Below are positions 6,393 to 12,892 of a stretch of 19,836 nucleotides of DNA, piece after piece. The DNA comes from Nitrosopumilaceae archaeon. GTDB taxonomy: Archaea; Thermoproteota; Nitrososphaeria; Nitrososphaerales; Nitrosopumilaceae. The stretch covers positions 1 through 19,836 of the forward strand of contig JAGWAW010000025.1 in NCBI GenBank assembly GCA_021296165.1, in the 5' to 3' direction. The translations under genes and the position numbers were made by a program. The stretch's first letter is position 1. Each line of letters begins with the position of its first letter. Under the pieces are notes generated by a model. The model saw only the letters and a program-made list of their open reading frames with translations. It ran no database searches and was not told the DNA's origin.

Positions 6393-7088
6393 ATGATAGG
6401 AGACTCGTGGAACGGAAAGCAAAAGGGCGACGGCATATCCAGGATGCTGGGGCGCGTAAAGCCGGACATGCCACTCTCCAAGAAGGTTGAGGATGCGCAG
6501 CGGCGGCTGGATGTACCCATATCGCAGCTGCGGGCCATCGACGAGAAGCTCCGCGCAAAGGAGGAGCAGATCTTCGGCAGGATAGTCTCGGCGCAGCGCA
6601 TTCACAACGATATGTATGCCCAGATGTACGCCAACGAGCTGGTCCAGGTGCGAAAGATGAAGGGGATGGTGAGCAGGGCCAGGCTCTCCATGGAGCAGAT
6701 ACAGTTGAGGCTCAACACCGTCTCGGAGTTGGGCGACATAGTGGTGACGCTGAGTCCCTGCATGTCGGTGATCCGGGATCTGGGACCGTCCATCTCCGGT
6801 ATGATGCCCGAGGCGGCCAACTCCATGCAGGACCTCTCCGGGATAATGGGGGATCTGATAACCAGCTCCCGCATGCAGTCGGAAGAAACCATTGCCCCCC
6901 AGACAATCCGGAACCAGGAAGCCCAAAACGTCATTGACGAGGCCCACTCCGTAATAGCCCAGGAGGCCCGGTCTGTCATACCCGAAGTTCCCCAGAGATT
7001 GGCCGAGTCGGCGCCGAGCACCATAGAAAGGCTCCCGAGGGCACCCACCAACCCCAACCGAACCCCCGTTGGCCCCGTCGCGGTGTGA
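6393..7088 (+). CDS. cdvB: ESCRT-III-like cell division protein, CdvB family paralogue
   Basis: 231 residues. Residues about 15-165 match the Snf7/CdvB ESCRT-III core: ISRMLGRVKP, then an alpha-helical hairpin with VEDAQRRLDVPISQL, FGRIVSAQRIH, YANELVQVRKMKGMVSRARL, and the conserved RLNTVSELGDIVVTLSP. ESCRT-III proteins polymerise on the inner face of the membrane and drive cytokinesis or membrane budding in archaea with the Cdv system. The tail (about 165-231) is Gln-, Glu- and Pro-rich (ERLPRAPTNPNRTPVGP). I see no C-terminal winged helix as in Sulfolobus CdvB; the proline-rich end might act as a MIM-like motif for the ATPase CdvC, which is inference. CdvA and CdvC are not in the window. 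It ends one base before a convergent gene. Confidence 0.85.
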   Translation: MIGDSWNGKQKGDGISRMLGRVKPDMPLSKKVEDAQRRLDVPISQLRAIDEKLRAKEEQIFGRIVSAQRIHNDMYAQMYANELVQVRKMKGMVSRARLSMEQIQLRLNTVSELGDIVVTLSPCMSVIRDLGPSISGMMPEAANSMQDLSGIMGDLITSSRMQSEETIAPQTIRNQEAQNVIDEAHSVIAQEARSVIPEVPQRLAESAPSTIERLPRAPTNPNRTPVGPVAV

Positions 7089-7089
7089 C

Positions 7090-7416
7090 TCAGCCGGCCC
7101 TCTCGCGCAGCTTCTTCTTGATACGGCATATGGTGGGGTAGCTGTAGCCCCGCCGCCGGTAGTCGGCCACCATGATCTTCCAGTTGTCCAGGCGCCAGCG
7201 CGCCTGCTCGGTGGTGACCGCGTGCACTTCGCCCTCGACTATCCCCCTGCGTCCCACCCGAAGCGCCCCCGAGTCTTGCAGGCGCCACCGGGCCCGGGCA
7301 AACTCCAGTCCGGAGAGCACCACATCCATGGGCATCTCTTCCACATACCCTTGCAGCCGCGCCGCATCCTGCGGACCTGCCCCCTCCGGAAGGTTTAGTG
7401 TTATTCGTCTAGCCAT
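7090..7416 (-). CDS. Conserved-looking hypothetical protein, basic C-terminus
   Basis: 108 residues from MARRITLNLPEG. The middle holds alternating charged and aliphatic residues, including two copies of an (A)RWRL motif (ARARWRLQDSG and EQARWRLDNW). The C-terminus is basic (RIKKKLRERAG) after a Tyr/Arg patch (YRRRGYSYPTICR), which could bind nucleic acid or the membrane surface. I do not recognise the family. The ATG at 7416 is preferred to a longer reading from 7497 because a TATA-like box (7441-7450, minus) is centred about 28 bases upstream and the extra residues overlap that promoter. It is tail-to-tail with the CdvB gene, with one base between stop codons, so each transcript's 3' end probably overlaps the other. 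Confidence 0.65.
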   Translation of the reverse strand: MARRITLNLPEGAGPQDAARLQGYVEEMPMDVVLSGLEFARARWRLQDSGALRVGRRGIVEGEVHAVTTEQARWRLDNWKIMVADYRRRGYSYPTICRIKKKLRERAG

Positions 7417-7440
7417 CGCGGCACATATGGGCGCCGGTCG

Positions 7441-7450
7441 TATATGAAAC
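7441..7450 (-). promoter_or_regulatory. TATA-like box of hypothetical gene 7090-7416
   Basis: Minus-strand GTTTCATATA is centred about 28 bases before the ATG at 7416 and lies just after the stop codon of the small membrane-peptide gene upstream. Leaderless transcription is the likely mode. Confidence 0.45.
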
Positions 7451-7460
7451 CGGCGGCGCG

Positions 7461-7583
7461 TTAGCAGTTGAGTACGGCTACGCTGGAGTTCTTGCACATG
7501 GTGTTGTATATGGCAAACCCGAATATTATGGCGGCAAAGACTGCCAATGGAGCTACCACAAACGCCTTGGTCATCCGGCCCAT
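7461..7583 (-). CDS. Small single-span membrane peptide, 40 residues
   Basis: The frame encodes MGRMTKAFVVAPLAVFAAII followed by FGFAIYNTMC and a short polar tail ending in Cys. Residues about 8-27 form one hydrophobic helix with positive residues before it and three cysteines overall (positions 30 and 40 in the tail region, counted from the start, are two of the visible sites). A strong TATAAAA box (7607-7613) sits 27 bases before the ATG, as for a leaderless gene, and supports real expression. It is too short for common gene callers. It could be a subunit-like peptide of a membrane complex or a membrane-active peptide; nothing in the neighbourhood tells which. Function unknown. Confidence 0.65.
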   Translation of the reverse strand: MGRMTKAFVVAPLAVFAAIIFGFAIYNTMCKNSSVAVLNC

Positions 7584-7606
7584 CGTGACGCAGGGGTACG
7601 CCACGC

Positions 7607-7613
7607 TATAAAA
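7607..7613 (-). promoter_or_regulatory. Strong TATA box of 40-residue membrane peptide
   Basis: TATAAAA on the plus strand, TTTTATA on the minus strand, centred 27 bases before the ATG at 7583. It is one of the clearest TATA boxes in the window. Confidence 0.6.
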
Positions 7614-7627
7614 CCCAATCCTGGACG

Positions 7628-7753
7628 CCAGCTAACACAAATGTGATCCAATCTGTATGAACGAATCCATAACAACCGTATTCACCAGCCTGTAGGTGTG
7701 CCTAAATATGCTGCTTAGTCTGGTGCGGTCACTAACACATTTGGGTTAGCTGG
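7628..7753. repeat. Inverted-repeat element, 126 bp, MITE-like candidate
   Basis: CCAGCTAACACAAATGTG (7628-7645) and CACATTTGGGTTAGCTGG (7736-7753) are reverse complements with one mismatch over 18 bases. The 90-base interior has no coding frame. The triplet ACG flanks both outer ends, and CTGGACG occurs at both ends (7621-7627 and 7750-7756). This resembles a miniature element with terminal inverted repeats and a 3-bp target duplication, but a long-range RNA hairpin is an equal possibility from sequence alone. Confidence 0.45.
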
Positions 7754-7950
7754 ACGCGCGGGAGCATCCCCGGAACGGACCGCTCCGGCATCGCCCAGAT
7801 CCGCATACGCCCACGGCCGGCCTGCGCCAAGGCCGTCGCGGACATGGAAAAAATATCCGGGTATGTCCCGCGCGCACCAAGTCCATAGTCTGGCCAGGCG
7901 CGGATCAGCCCCCTGCGGCGCTGGCCCGGGCGCGAACATATGGTGAGTCT

Positions 7951-8040
7951 TGTGCGGCCGCACACCCGTGCAGAATGCTCCGGGCGCGGCGCGCCGGGAC
8001 GGTATGGCAGGCAGTCGGGTGTACTCCGCGCCGGGACGGT
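7951..8040. repeat. Palindrome and 14-bp direct repeat in GC-rich gap
   Basis: TGTGCGGCCGCACA (7951-7964) is a perfect 14-bp palindrome; a near copy, GTGCGGGCCGCAC, follows at about 8040-8053. CGCGCCGGGACGGT occurs at 7990-8003 and 8027-8040, 37 bases apart. Protein-binding sites or a decayed element are possible. Confidence 0.6.
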
Positions 8041-8102
8041 GCGGGCCGCACGGTGGCAACCCCACACACCGAGTCGCCGGACGCGCTCTGCCGGGAGCCG
8101 CC

Positions 8103-8528
8103 CTAGGGCGCGTCCACCTCTATGACCAGCACGCCACCCGCGCCCCGCCGCAGGTCCCGCACCATCCCCCGGGGCATGTCGACAGAGGCCGCATCGCACC
8201 CCACCGCCAGCGTCCGGGGACATAGAAAGTCACTCTTTCGCGTCACCATGTCGGTGGGGTGCTCCAGTGACAGCCCCGGGTCCCCACGCCCGCGTATGAC
8301 GAAACTGTTTTGGCCCACCGCAATGGTGATGCGGACCCGGCTGCTGGCTCGCCTTAGGGCGCCCTTCACGTCTGCCGGAAGTCCGGCGCATCCGGCGCCT
8401 GCACCCACGCCCACTATGCAGTCGCCCCGGGGGGTGAGCGAGGTCTCCACGGTTATCTCCGTGGTGGTGCGGTGCGTAGACCTGACGTTGGGATGCCCCG
8501 CAAAGGGCACCTCGAATACGTGTCGCAT
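8103..8528 (-). CDS. DUF371 family protein
   Basis: 141 residues, the usual size of DUF371, a family found almost only in archaea. Diagnostic blocks from memory: GHPNVRSTHRTTTEIT near the N-terminus, LTPRGDCIVGVGAGAGC, VRITIAVG, IRGRGDPGLSLEHPTDMV, RKSDFLCPRTLAVGCDAASVD. The function of the family is not known; compact beta-rich folding and conserved Thr, Arg and Cys residues suggest a small ligand or RNA-related role, which is inference. The start ATG at 8528 directly precedes the conserved N-terminal strand. It is divergent from psmA, with 61 bases between start codons, and no strong TATA box of its own is visible at the leaderless distance. Confidence 0.9.
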   Translation of the reverse strand: MRHVFEVPFAGHPNVRSTHRTTTEITVETSLTPRGDCIVGVGAGAGCAGLPADVKGALRRASSRVRITIAVGQNSFVIRGRGDPGLSLEHPTDMVTRKSDFLCPRTLAVGCDAASVDMPRGMVRDLRRGAGGVLVIEVDAP

Positions 8529-8559
8529 GGTACGGCATCAGACCCGCTATTGGCATGAC

Positions 8560-8569
8560 TTAAATTAAT
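8560..8569 (+). promoter_or_regulatory. TATA-like box of psmA operon
   Basis: TTAAATTAAT is centred 26 bases before the psmA ATG at 8590, as expected for a leaderless transcript. The element is nearly symmetrical and lies between the divergent DUF371 and psmA genes. Confidence 0.6.
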
Positions 8570-8589
8570 CTCGGTAGGGTCTGGAACCC

Positions 8590-9318
8590 ATGCTTCCGGC
8601 GCAGCAGGGTTACGACAGGGCCATCACGGTCTTCTCGCCGGACGGCCGGCTGTACCAGGTCGAGTACGCCATAGAGACGGTCCGGCGGGGCTCCATAGCC
8701 GTGGGCATAAAGGCCACGGACGGCGTGGTGTTGGCGGTGGAGGAGAAGACCCGAAAGCTGCAGATCGTGGAGTCTGCACAAAAACTCTTCAAGATAGACG
8801 ACCACATAGGACTTGCCGCGGCCGGGTACATACCCGATGCCCGGAGCCAGGCAGACAACGCCAGGTTCTTTGCGCAGAGTAACCACCTCATATATGACGA
8901 GGAGGTCGAGGTGGAGACTGTGGCAAAGCACTTGGCCGACCAGTCCCAGCAGTTCACCCAGTTCGCCGGGGTGAGGCCGTTTGGCGTGGCCCTGATACTT
9001 GGTGGCATAAACGTCGACGGCCCCCACCTGTTCGTAACCGACCCCAGCGGCACCTACATCGAGTATGACGCCATCGCCATAGGACATGACTCGGACCGGG
9101 CCACCCCCTTCTTGGAGAAGGAGTACAGGGCCGGGCTCTCCATGGAGGAGGCATCCAGGCTGGCCATTGCGGCCATCAAAGAGGCCAGTGAGGCGAAGGA
9201 TGGCGGCGAGCACATGCGGATGGCCCACATAGACGGGGGAAACTACCGGGAGGTCGGCCCGTCGGACATAGCGGCGTATACGGAATCCGCCAAAACCGCC
9301 TACAAGCCTGCCGAGTAG
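8590..9318 (+). CDS. psmA: 20S proteasome alpha subunit
   Basis: 242 residues, the normal length. The N-terminus has the proteasome alpha signature GYDRAITVFSPDGRLYQVEYAIE, whose helix forms the gate of the outer ring. RRGSIAVGIKATDGVVLAVE and DDHIGLAAAGYIPDAR follow in the family order. Alpha subunits form the two outer heptameric rings that control substrate entry into the proteolytic beta chamber; the catalytic beta subunit is not in the window. The ATG is placed by the TATA box 26 bases upstream. The next gene, a SPOUT methyltransferase, begins one base after the stop, so the two are one operon leading towards the ribosomal cluster. Confidence 0.97.
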   Translation: MLPAQQGYDRAITVFSPDGRLYQVEYAIETVRRGSIAVGIKATDGVVLAVEEKTRKLQIVESAQKLFKIDDHIGLAAAGYIPDARSQADNARFFAQSNHLIYDEEVEVETVAKHLADQSQQFTQFAGVRPFGVALILGGINVDGPHLFVTDPSGTYIEYDAIAIGHDSDRATPFLEKEYRAGLSMEEASRLAIAAIKEASEAKDGGEHMRMAHIDGGNYREVGPSDIAAYTESAKTAYKPAE

Positions 9319-9319
9319 C

Positions 9320-10132
9320 ATGGTGCGCCTGTCGGTGGCGATACCCGATTCGTCACTCTCCGAGCATTCCACCAAGCTGGACAAGTCCCGCATGGCATCC
9401 CAGATGGCCCGGTGCGCCGCCGTATTCGGCGTCGACGCCATACTGGTATACCGCGATGGCGACAACGTCGCCGATCGATCCCTGTTGGTGACCGCCCTCC
9501 GGTACCTGGAGACGCCGCAGTTCCTGCGGAGGGGCATATTCCCCAAGACGGCCAACCTGAAGTTCGCCGGGGCCCTGCACCCCTTGGGCATACCCAGTCA
9601 CGATGCCTCGCCGGACCCCCAGACCATACGGGAGGGGGAGATTCGGGAGGGTCTGGCGGTCACCGTCCGCGGAACCAGATACGTGGACGTGGGCATAGGA
9701 AAGCTTCTGCCGCTACCGGGGAGGGGCCGTGACGGCCGGGTCTCGGTCAGGTTCGGCTCCAGCCACCCGGATCCCAGGCCGGTTGCAATACCCCGGGATC
9801 AGATCCCCCACTACTGGGGCTATGCCGTACGGGAGAGGGGCAGCATAACCCAGACGGTGCGCGAGTGGGACGGTGGCGTCATAATAGCCACCCGGACCGG
9901 CAACACTGCCACTCCCCGCCGCATATCCCGGTATGTGGGGGGCGACTCCGCAACCCTGGTGGTCTTCGGATCCCCCGAGAGAGACGTCCACGAGATAGCC
10001 GGCGGGCGGCTGGGCGCCCGCGATATGATCCGGCTCAACTTCTTTCCCCGGCAGCGCACCCGCACGGTCCGCTTGGAGGAGGCCATGCTGGGAACCCTGG
10101 CCATACTGAACATGGGGGCGGCTGCCACGTGA
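9320..10132 (+). CDS. SPOUT-superfamily RNA methyltransferase (COG2106 / MTH1 type)
   Basis: 270 residues, matching the archaeal family of putative rRNA uridine-N3 methyltransferases related to human SPOUT1. Visible blocks are LSVAIPDSSLSEHSTKLDKS at the N-terminus, GVDAILVYRDG, LLVTALRYLETPQFLRRGIFP, LKFAGALHPLGIPSH, and at the C-terminus DSATLVVFGSPERDVHEIAG and a segment ending in MLGTLAILNM that belongs to the trefoil-knot SAM site. An OB-like insert (about 110-180) interrupts the knot domain, as in relatives. The family is often found just before rpl3 in archaea, as here, suggesting a role in ribosome assembly. Its stop overlaps the start of a 34-residue membrane peptide (GTGA). Confidence 0.85.
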   Translation: MVRLSVAIPDSSLSEHSTKLDKSRMASQMARCAAVFGVDAILVYRDGDNVADRSLLVTALRYLETPQFLRRGIFPKTANLKFAGALHPLGIPSHDASPDPQTIREGEIREGLAVTVRGTRYVDVGIGKLLPLPGRGRDGRVSVRFGSSHPDPRPVAIPRDQIPHYWGYAVRERGSITQTVREWDGGVIIATRTGNTATPRRISRYVGGDSATLVVFGSPERDVHEIAGGRLGARDMIRLNFFPRQRTRTVRLEEAMLGTLAILNMGAAAT

Positions 10133-10233
10133 AAGGACGTGGCTTTCTGGTTTTGTGCATGTGTGTGGGAGCCGCATGCGCCGCAATAGGCGGCATCACC
10201 ATCTGGAGTATGATCCAAACACTGAAACCCTGA
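10129..10233 (+). CDS. Small single-span membrane peptide, 34 residues
   Basis: The GTG at 10129 overlaps the TGA of the SPOUT gene in the form GTGA, the arrangement used throughout this region for translational coupling. The product begins MKGRGFLVLCMCVGAACAAI and has one hydrophobic helix (about 6-28) with Lys and Arg before it and three cysteines in or near the helix. It is far below the usual length cut-off. An internal ATG (10159) would give only 24 residues. The overlap and the clean membrane-peptide composition support a real gene; function is unknown. A terminator-like stem-loop lies 45 bases downstream, before the rpl3 promoter. Confidence 0.55.
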   Translation: MKGRGFLVLCMCVGAACAAIGGITIWSMIQTLKP

Positions 10234-10276
10234 CATCCGGCCCTAGATGGAAAAGGCGGCGCATTATAGGGGAGGA

Positions 10277-10309
10277 TTGGCGGATATTTCGGATCGGTCC
10301 GCCGGTTTT
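10277..10309 (+). terminator. Stem-loop plus T4 between psmA operon and rpl3
   Basis: GGCGGA (10279-10284) pairs with TCCGCC (10298-10303), extendable by two T-G pairs, around a 13-base loop. TTTT follows at 10306-10309. Its position just ahead of the rpl3 TATA box suggests it ends the psmA transcript. Confidence 0.45.
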
Positions 10310-10316
10310 CCTACGG

Positions 10317-10325
10317 TATATATGG
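10317..10325 (+). promoter_or_regulatory. TATA box of the ribosomal protein cluster
   Basis: GGTATATATGG is centred about 29 bases before the rpl3 ATG at 10350. No Shine-Dalgarno site precedes the ATG, so the leading gene of the cluster is probably leaderless, while the downstream genes rely on coupling. Confidence 0.6.
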
Positions 10326-10349
10326 AGTCGGCCATGTCGCACCCCTGCA

Positions 10350-11336
10350 ATGGGCCACCGTAAGCACAGCCAGCCGCGCCGCGGAAGCTTGGCGTACCTG
10401 CCACGGGGCAGGGCCAAGAGCATGGAGGCGCGCATACGCGGCTATCCCGCAGTATCCGGGGACGAGCCCCGCATGCTGGTGCACTGCGGCTTCAAGGCCG
10501 GCTGCCTGCAGGTGGTGAGCATAGACGACCGCGAAAAAACACCCAACGCCGGCAAGCAGCTGGTCAGCTTGGGAACGCTTGTTGTCACACCCCCGCTCAC
10601 CGTTGTGGGATGGCGCGGCTACTCCAAGGACTCCAACGGACTTCACGCGGAGTTTGACATATTTGCAGAGGATCTGCCCAAGAAGATAACCAAGAAGATA
10701 ACCCTGCGCACTGGCGAGGCAGCCGTCCGGAGGTCGCAAGACACGTCCAACCTAAAGCGCATATGCGCCATAGTGGCAGTGGTGCCCCGGGACGCGGGCT
10801 TGGAGCAGAAGAAGCCGTACATATTCGAGGCCCCCATCGAGGGAGGCAGCGTGGATGCCCGCGTCAATTATGTCTCCAGTCTGCTGGGAAAGAGCGTCAA
10901 GGCATCAGACACCTTCAAGACTGGGGCCGCCGTGGACGTGGCCGCCATCACCAAGGGCAAGGGGTGGCAGGGCGTCATCAAGCGGTACGGCGCCAAGCGA
11001 AAGCAGCACAAATCCCGCAAGTCCGTCCGGGAGCTGGGAAGCCTGGGGCCCATATCACCCCAGTACGTGATGTACACCGTCCCCCGGGCCGGCCAGATGG
11101 GGTTCCATCAGCGCGTCGAGTATAACAAACGCATAATGGCAATGGGCGAGGCGGGGGCCGGCGAGGTGGTGGGCCCGCCCGGCGGCTTCAAGCACTTTGG
11201 GGATGTCCGGGGTGACTACATAATACTCAAAGGATCGGTGCCCGGCACCTACAAGAGACTCGTGAAGCTGCGGGCCCAGATCCGCAACGAGCCTGCCAAG
11301 ATCGTCGAGCCGCGCATACTGGAAGTGGTGGTATGA
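10350..11336 (+). CDS. rpl3: Large-subunit ribosomal protein L3 (uL3)
   Basis: 328 residues, the archaeal/eukaryotic long form. It begins MGHRKHSQPRRGSLAYLPR, the typical N-terminus with a basic patch that reaches the peptidyl transferase centre. The central finger is visible as KGKGWQGVIKRYGAKRKQHK, followed by SLGPISPQYVMYTVPRAGQMGFHQRVEYNKRI. It helps organise 23S rRNA domain VI and early 50S assembly. A longer reading frame exists upstream to 10155, but ATG 10350 matches the family start and the TATA box. It overlaps rpl4 by four bases (ATGA). It leads the ribosomal cluster. Confidence 0.97.
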   Translation: MGHRKHSQPRRGSLAYLPRGRAKSMEARIRGYPAVSGDEPRMLVHCGFKAGCLQVVSIDDREKTPNAGKQLVSLGTLVVTPPLTVVGWRGYSKDSNGLHAEFDIFAEDLPKKITKKITLRTGEAAVRRSQDTSNLKRICAIVAVVPRDAGLEQKKPYIFEAPIEGGSVDARVNYVSSLLGKSVKASDTFKTGAAVDVAAITKGKGWQGVIKRYGAKRKQHKSRKSVRELGSLGPISPQYVMYTVPRAGQMGFHQRVEYNKRIMAMGEAGAGEVVGPPGGFKHFGDVRGDYIILKGSVPGTYKRLVKLRAQIRNEPAKIVEPRILEVVV

Positions 11337-12145
11337 AGGTGCCCGTATACGACGCCAACGGCGCCGGAGTCGGCGAGGTGAATCTCCCCCCGCTCTTCTC
11401 CACGCCGTTCCGCCGGGACCTCATCCACAAGGCTTTCACAAACCTGGACTCCCACAAGTACCAGCCCCAAGGAAGGCACCCCACCGCGGGCATGGACGTG
11501 GTGGCCCGCTCCAACGATCCGCCCACGGGCCGTGGGGTCTCCCGCATAGCAAAGATGCTCGGTGGAGGAGGAGGCAGGCAGGGCCAAGCAGGCGGCGTCG
11601 CCTCGGTCCGGGGAGGCCGGCAGGCGCACCCGCCCAACGTGGCCAAGGTCACTTGGAAGAGGCTCAACAAGAAGGAGAACCGCTTGGCCCTCTGCTCGGC
11701 CATCGCCGGAACCGCCATAGGCGAGGCCATACGGTCCCGTGGCCACCGCACCGGCGATGTGGAGTCGTTCCCTATAGTGGTACAGGACTCGGTGGAGGAC
11801 ATGAGCACCACCAAGGACCTCATAGCCCTGCTGGAGTCGCTGGGCCTGTACCAGGATGTGTTGCGCCTGCAATCCCGGAGGAGCCGGACCGGCAAGTCGG
11901 CCCTGCGCGGCCGGTCCAAGAAGACCGGCAAGAGCATCCTGTTTGTTGTATCCGACGGCACGTCACTGGCCCGCGCGTGCGGGACTGTGCCCGGCGTGGA
12001 GTGTAGGCGAGCATCGGAGATCAGCGTACTTGACATGGCCCCCGGCGCCGAGCCGGCCAGGCTCACCGTATACTCCGAGTCGGCCTTGGCCGTCCTGTCC
12101 AAAATGGCGTCTACGCACCTGCGCGTAATGGAGATCACACAATGA
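11333..12145 (+). CDS. rpl4: Large-subunit ribosomal protein L4 (uL4)
   Basis: 270 residues, the archaeal L4 size. The N-terminal strand MKVPVYDANGAGVGEVNLP leads to the long rRNA-reaching loop with GRHPTAGMDVVARSNDPPTGRGVSRI and a glycine-rich patch GGGGGRQGQAGGV, then HPPNVAKVTWKRLNKKENRLAL. The loop lines the peptide exit tunnel. The glycine-rich tunnel loop segment is typical in place but looks rather Gly/Gln-rich. A long basic stretch (RRSRTGKSALRGRSKKTGKS) lies in the C-terminal half. It overlaps rpl3 by four bases and rpl23 by four bases, consistent with translational coupling. Confidence 0.96.
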   Translation: MKVPVYDANGAGVGEVNLPPLFSTPFRRDLIHKAFTNLDSHKYQPQGRHPTAGMDVVARSNDPPTGRGVSRIAKMLGGGGGRQGQAGGVASVRGGRQAHPPNVAKVTWKRLNKKENRLALCSAIAGTAIGEAIRSRGHRTGDVESFPIVVQDSVEDMSTTKDLIALLESLGLYQDVLRLQSRRSRTGKSALRGRSKKTGKSILFVVSDGTSLARACGTVPGVECRRASEISVLDMAPGAEPARLTVYSESALAVLSKMASTHLRVMEITQ

Positions 12146-12456
12146 CCGGCGGGTTCTATCGGCACCCCCGCGTCCACAGCGCCTCGCCCATGAGCGTGGT
12201 GCAGGCAAACCGCATCATAATGCACCCCCACATCACCGAGAGGACGTTCGAGCTGGCATCCAACGAGTCGCGCATCTGCCTTATAGTCGCCCGGGACGCC
12301 ACCAAGACGCAGATAGTGGAGGCCGTCTCGGTGCTGTACAAGGAAAGGCCCGTGAGAGTCAACACGGCCCGCACCATATACGGAAAGAAGGCGTTCGTAA
12401 AGTTTGCCGACGGCGAGAAGGCCCGGGATCTGGCCACAAAGATGGGAATGCTATAA
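12142..12456 (+). CDS. rpl23: Large-subunit ribosomal protein L23 (uL23)
   Basis: 104 residues as read from the ATG that overlaps the rpl4 stop (ATGA). The family core begins at about residue 19: ANRIIMHPHITERTFELA, and ends with KERPVRVNTARTIYGKKAFVKFADGEKARDLATKMGML, all typical of archaeal L23, which lies at the tunnel exit and helps dock the signal recognition particle. The first 16 residues (MTGGFYRHPRVHSASP) are not part of the conserved core, so ATG 12190 is a good alternative start. The gene that normally follows, rpl2, is absent; only 23 bases separate it from rps19. Confidence 0.95.
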   Translation: MTGGFYRHPRVHSASPMSVVQANRIIMHPHITERTFELASNESRICLIVARDATKTQIVEAVSVLYKERPVRVNTARTIYGKKAFVKFADGEKARDLATKMGML

Positions 12457-12479
12457 TATGGACGGAGAATGCTGCCATC

Positions 12480-12887
12480 ATGGTTAAGAAGTTCGAGTAC
12501 CGAGGAGTCCCGCTGGAGAGGCTGGAGAAGATGTCCCTGGACCGCCAGCTGAAGCTGTTCAACGCCCGGCAGCGGCGCACCTTGGGCAGGTACATATCCC
12601 ACGGCATATCAGACGACCGGCGCAAGCTCACAGAGGACATAAAGGCCGTGAAGGCAGGCCGCAAGAGCGGACCCATAAAAACACACCTGCGGGACCTCAT
12701 CATACTGCCATATCAGGTCGGAATCACCATCGAGGTGTACTCGGGCAAAGAATTCGTACCCGTCACCATCGTCCCGGAGATGATCGGGCGATACATAGGC
12801 GAGTATGTTATTACAAACAAGAGGGTGACGCACGGCTCACCGGGCGTGGGAGCGTCCCGTTCCAGCCTGTACGTACCGCTGAAGTGA
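12480..12887 (+). CDS. rps19: Small-subunit ribosomal protein S19 (uS19)
   Basis: 135 residues, the archaeal length with an N-terminal extension relative to bacterial S19. Family blocks: EYRGVPLERLEKMSLDRQLKLFNARQRRTL at the N-terminus, then KTHLRDLIILPYQVGITIEVYSGKEF and MIGRYIGEYVITNKRVTHGSPGVGASRSS. It sits in the head of the 30S subunit near the A-site tRNA. It follows rpl23 after 23 bases where rpl2 is usually found. Its stop is next to the rpl22 start region. Confidence 0.97.
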   Translation: MVKKFEYRGVPLERLEKMSLDRQLKLFNARQRRTLGRYISHGISDDRRKLTEDIKAVKAGRKSGPIKTHLRDLIILPYQVGITIEVYSGKEFVPVTIVPEMIGRYIGEYVITNKRVTHGSPGVGASRSSLYVPLK

Positions 12888-12892
12888 TTGAT

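Larger units (their letters stand above)
7584..8102. other. 519-base gap with repeats, no convincing gene
   Basis: The left part holds the promoter of the 40-residue peptide and an inverted-repeat element (7628-7753). The right part is very GC-rich and holds a 14-bp perfect palindrome (7951-7964) and a 14-bp direct repeat (7990-8003 and 8027-8040). Long minus-strand frames are rich in Pro, Arg and Gly and look like GC-driven chance frames. No tRNA signature is visible. Confidence 0.5.

Noticed and set aside
7715..8223. Minus-strand frames of 116 and 163 codons in the GC-rich gap
   Set aside because: Rich in Pro, Arg, Gly and Ala without any motif, and they overlap each other and DUF371. Probably chance frames.
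10155..10349. 65-codon N-terminal extension of L3
   Set aside because: Overlaps the 34-residue peptide gene, the stem-loop and the TATA box, and has no family similarity; L3 starts at MGHRKHSQP.
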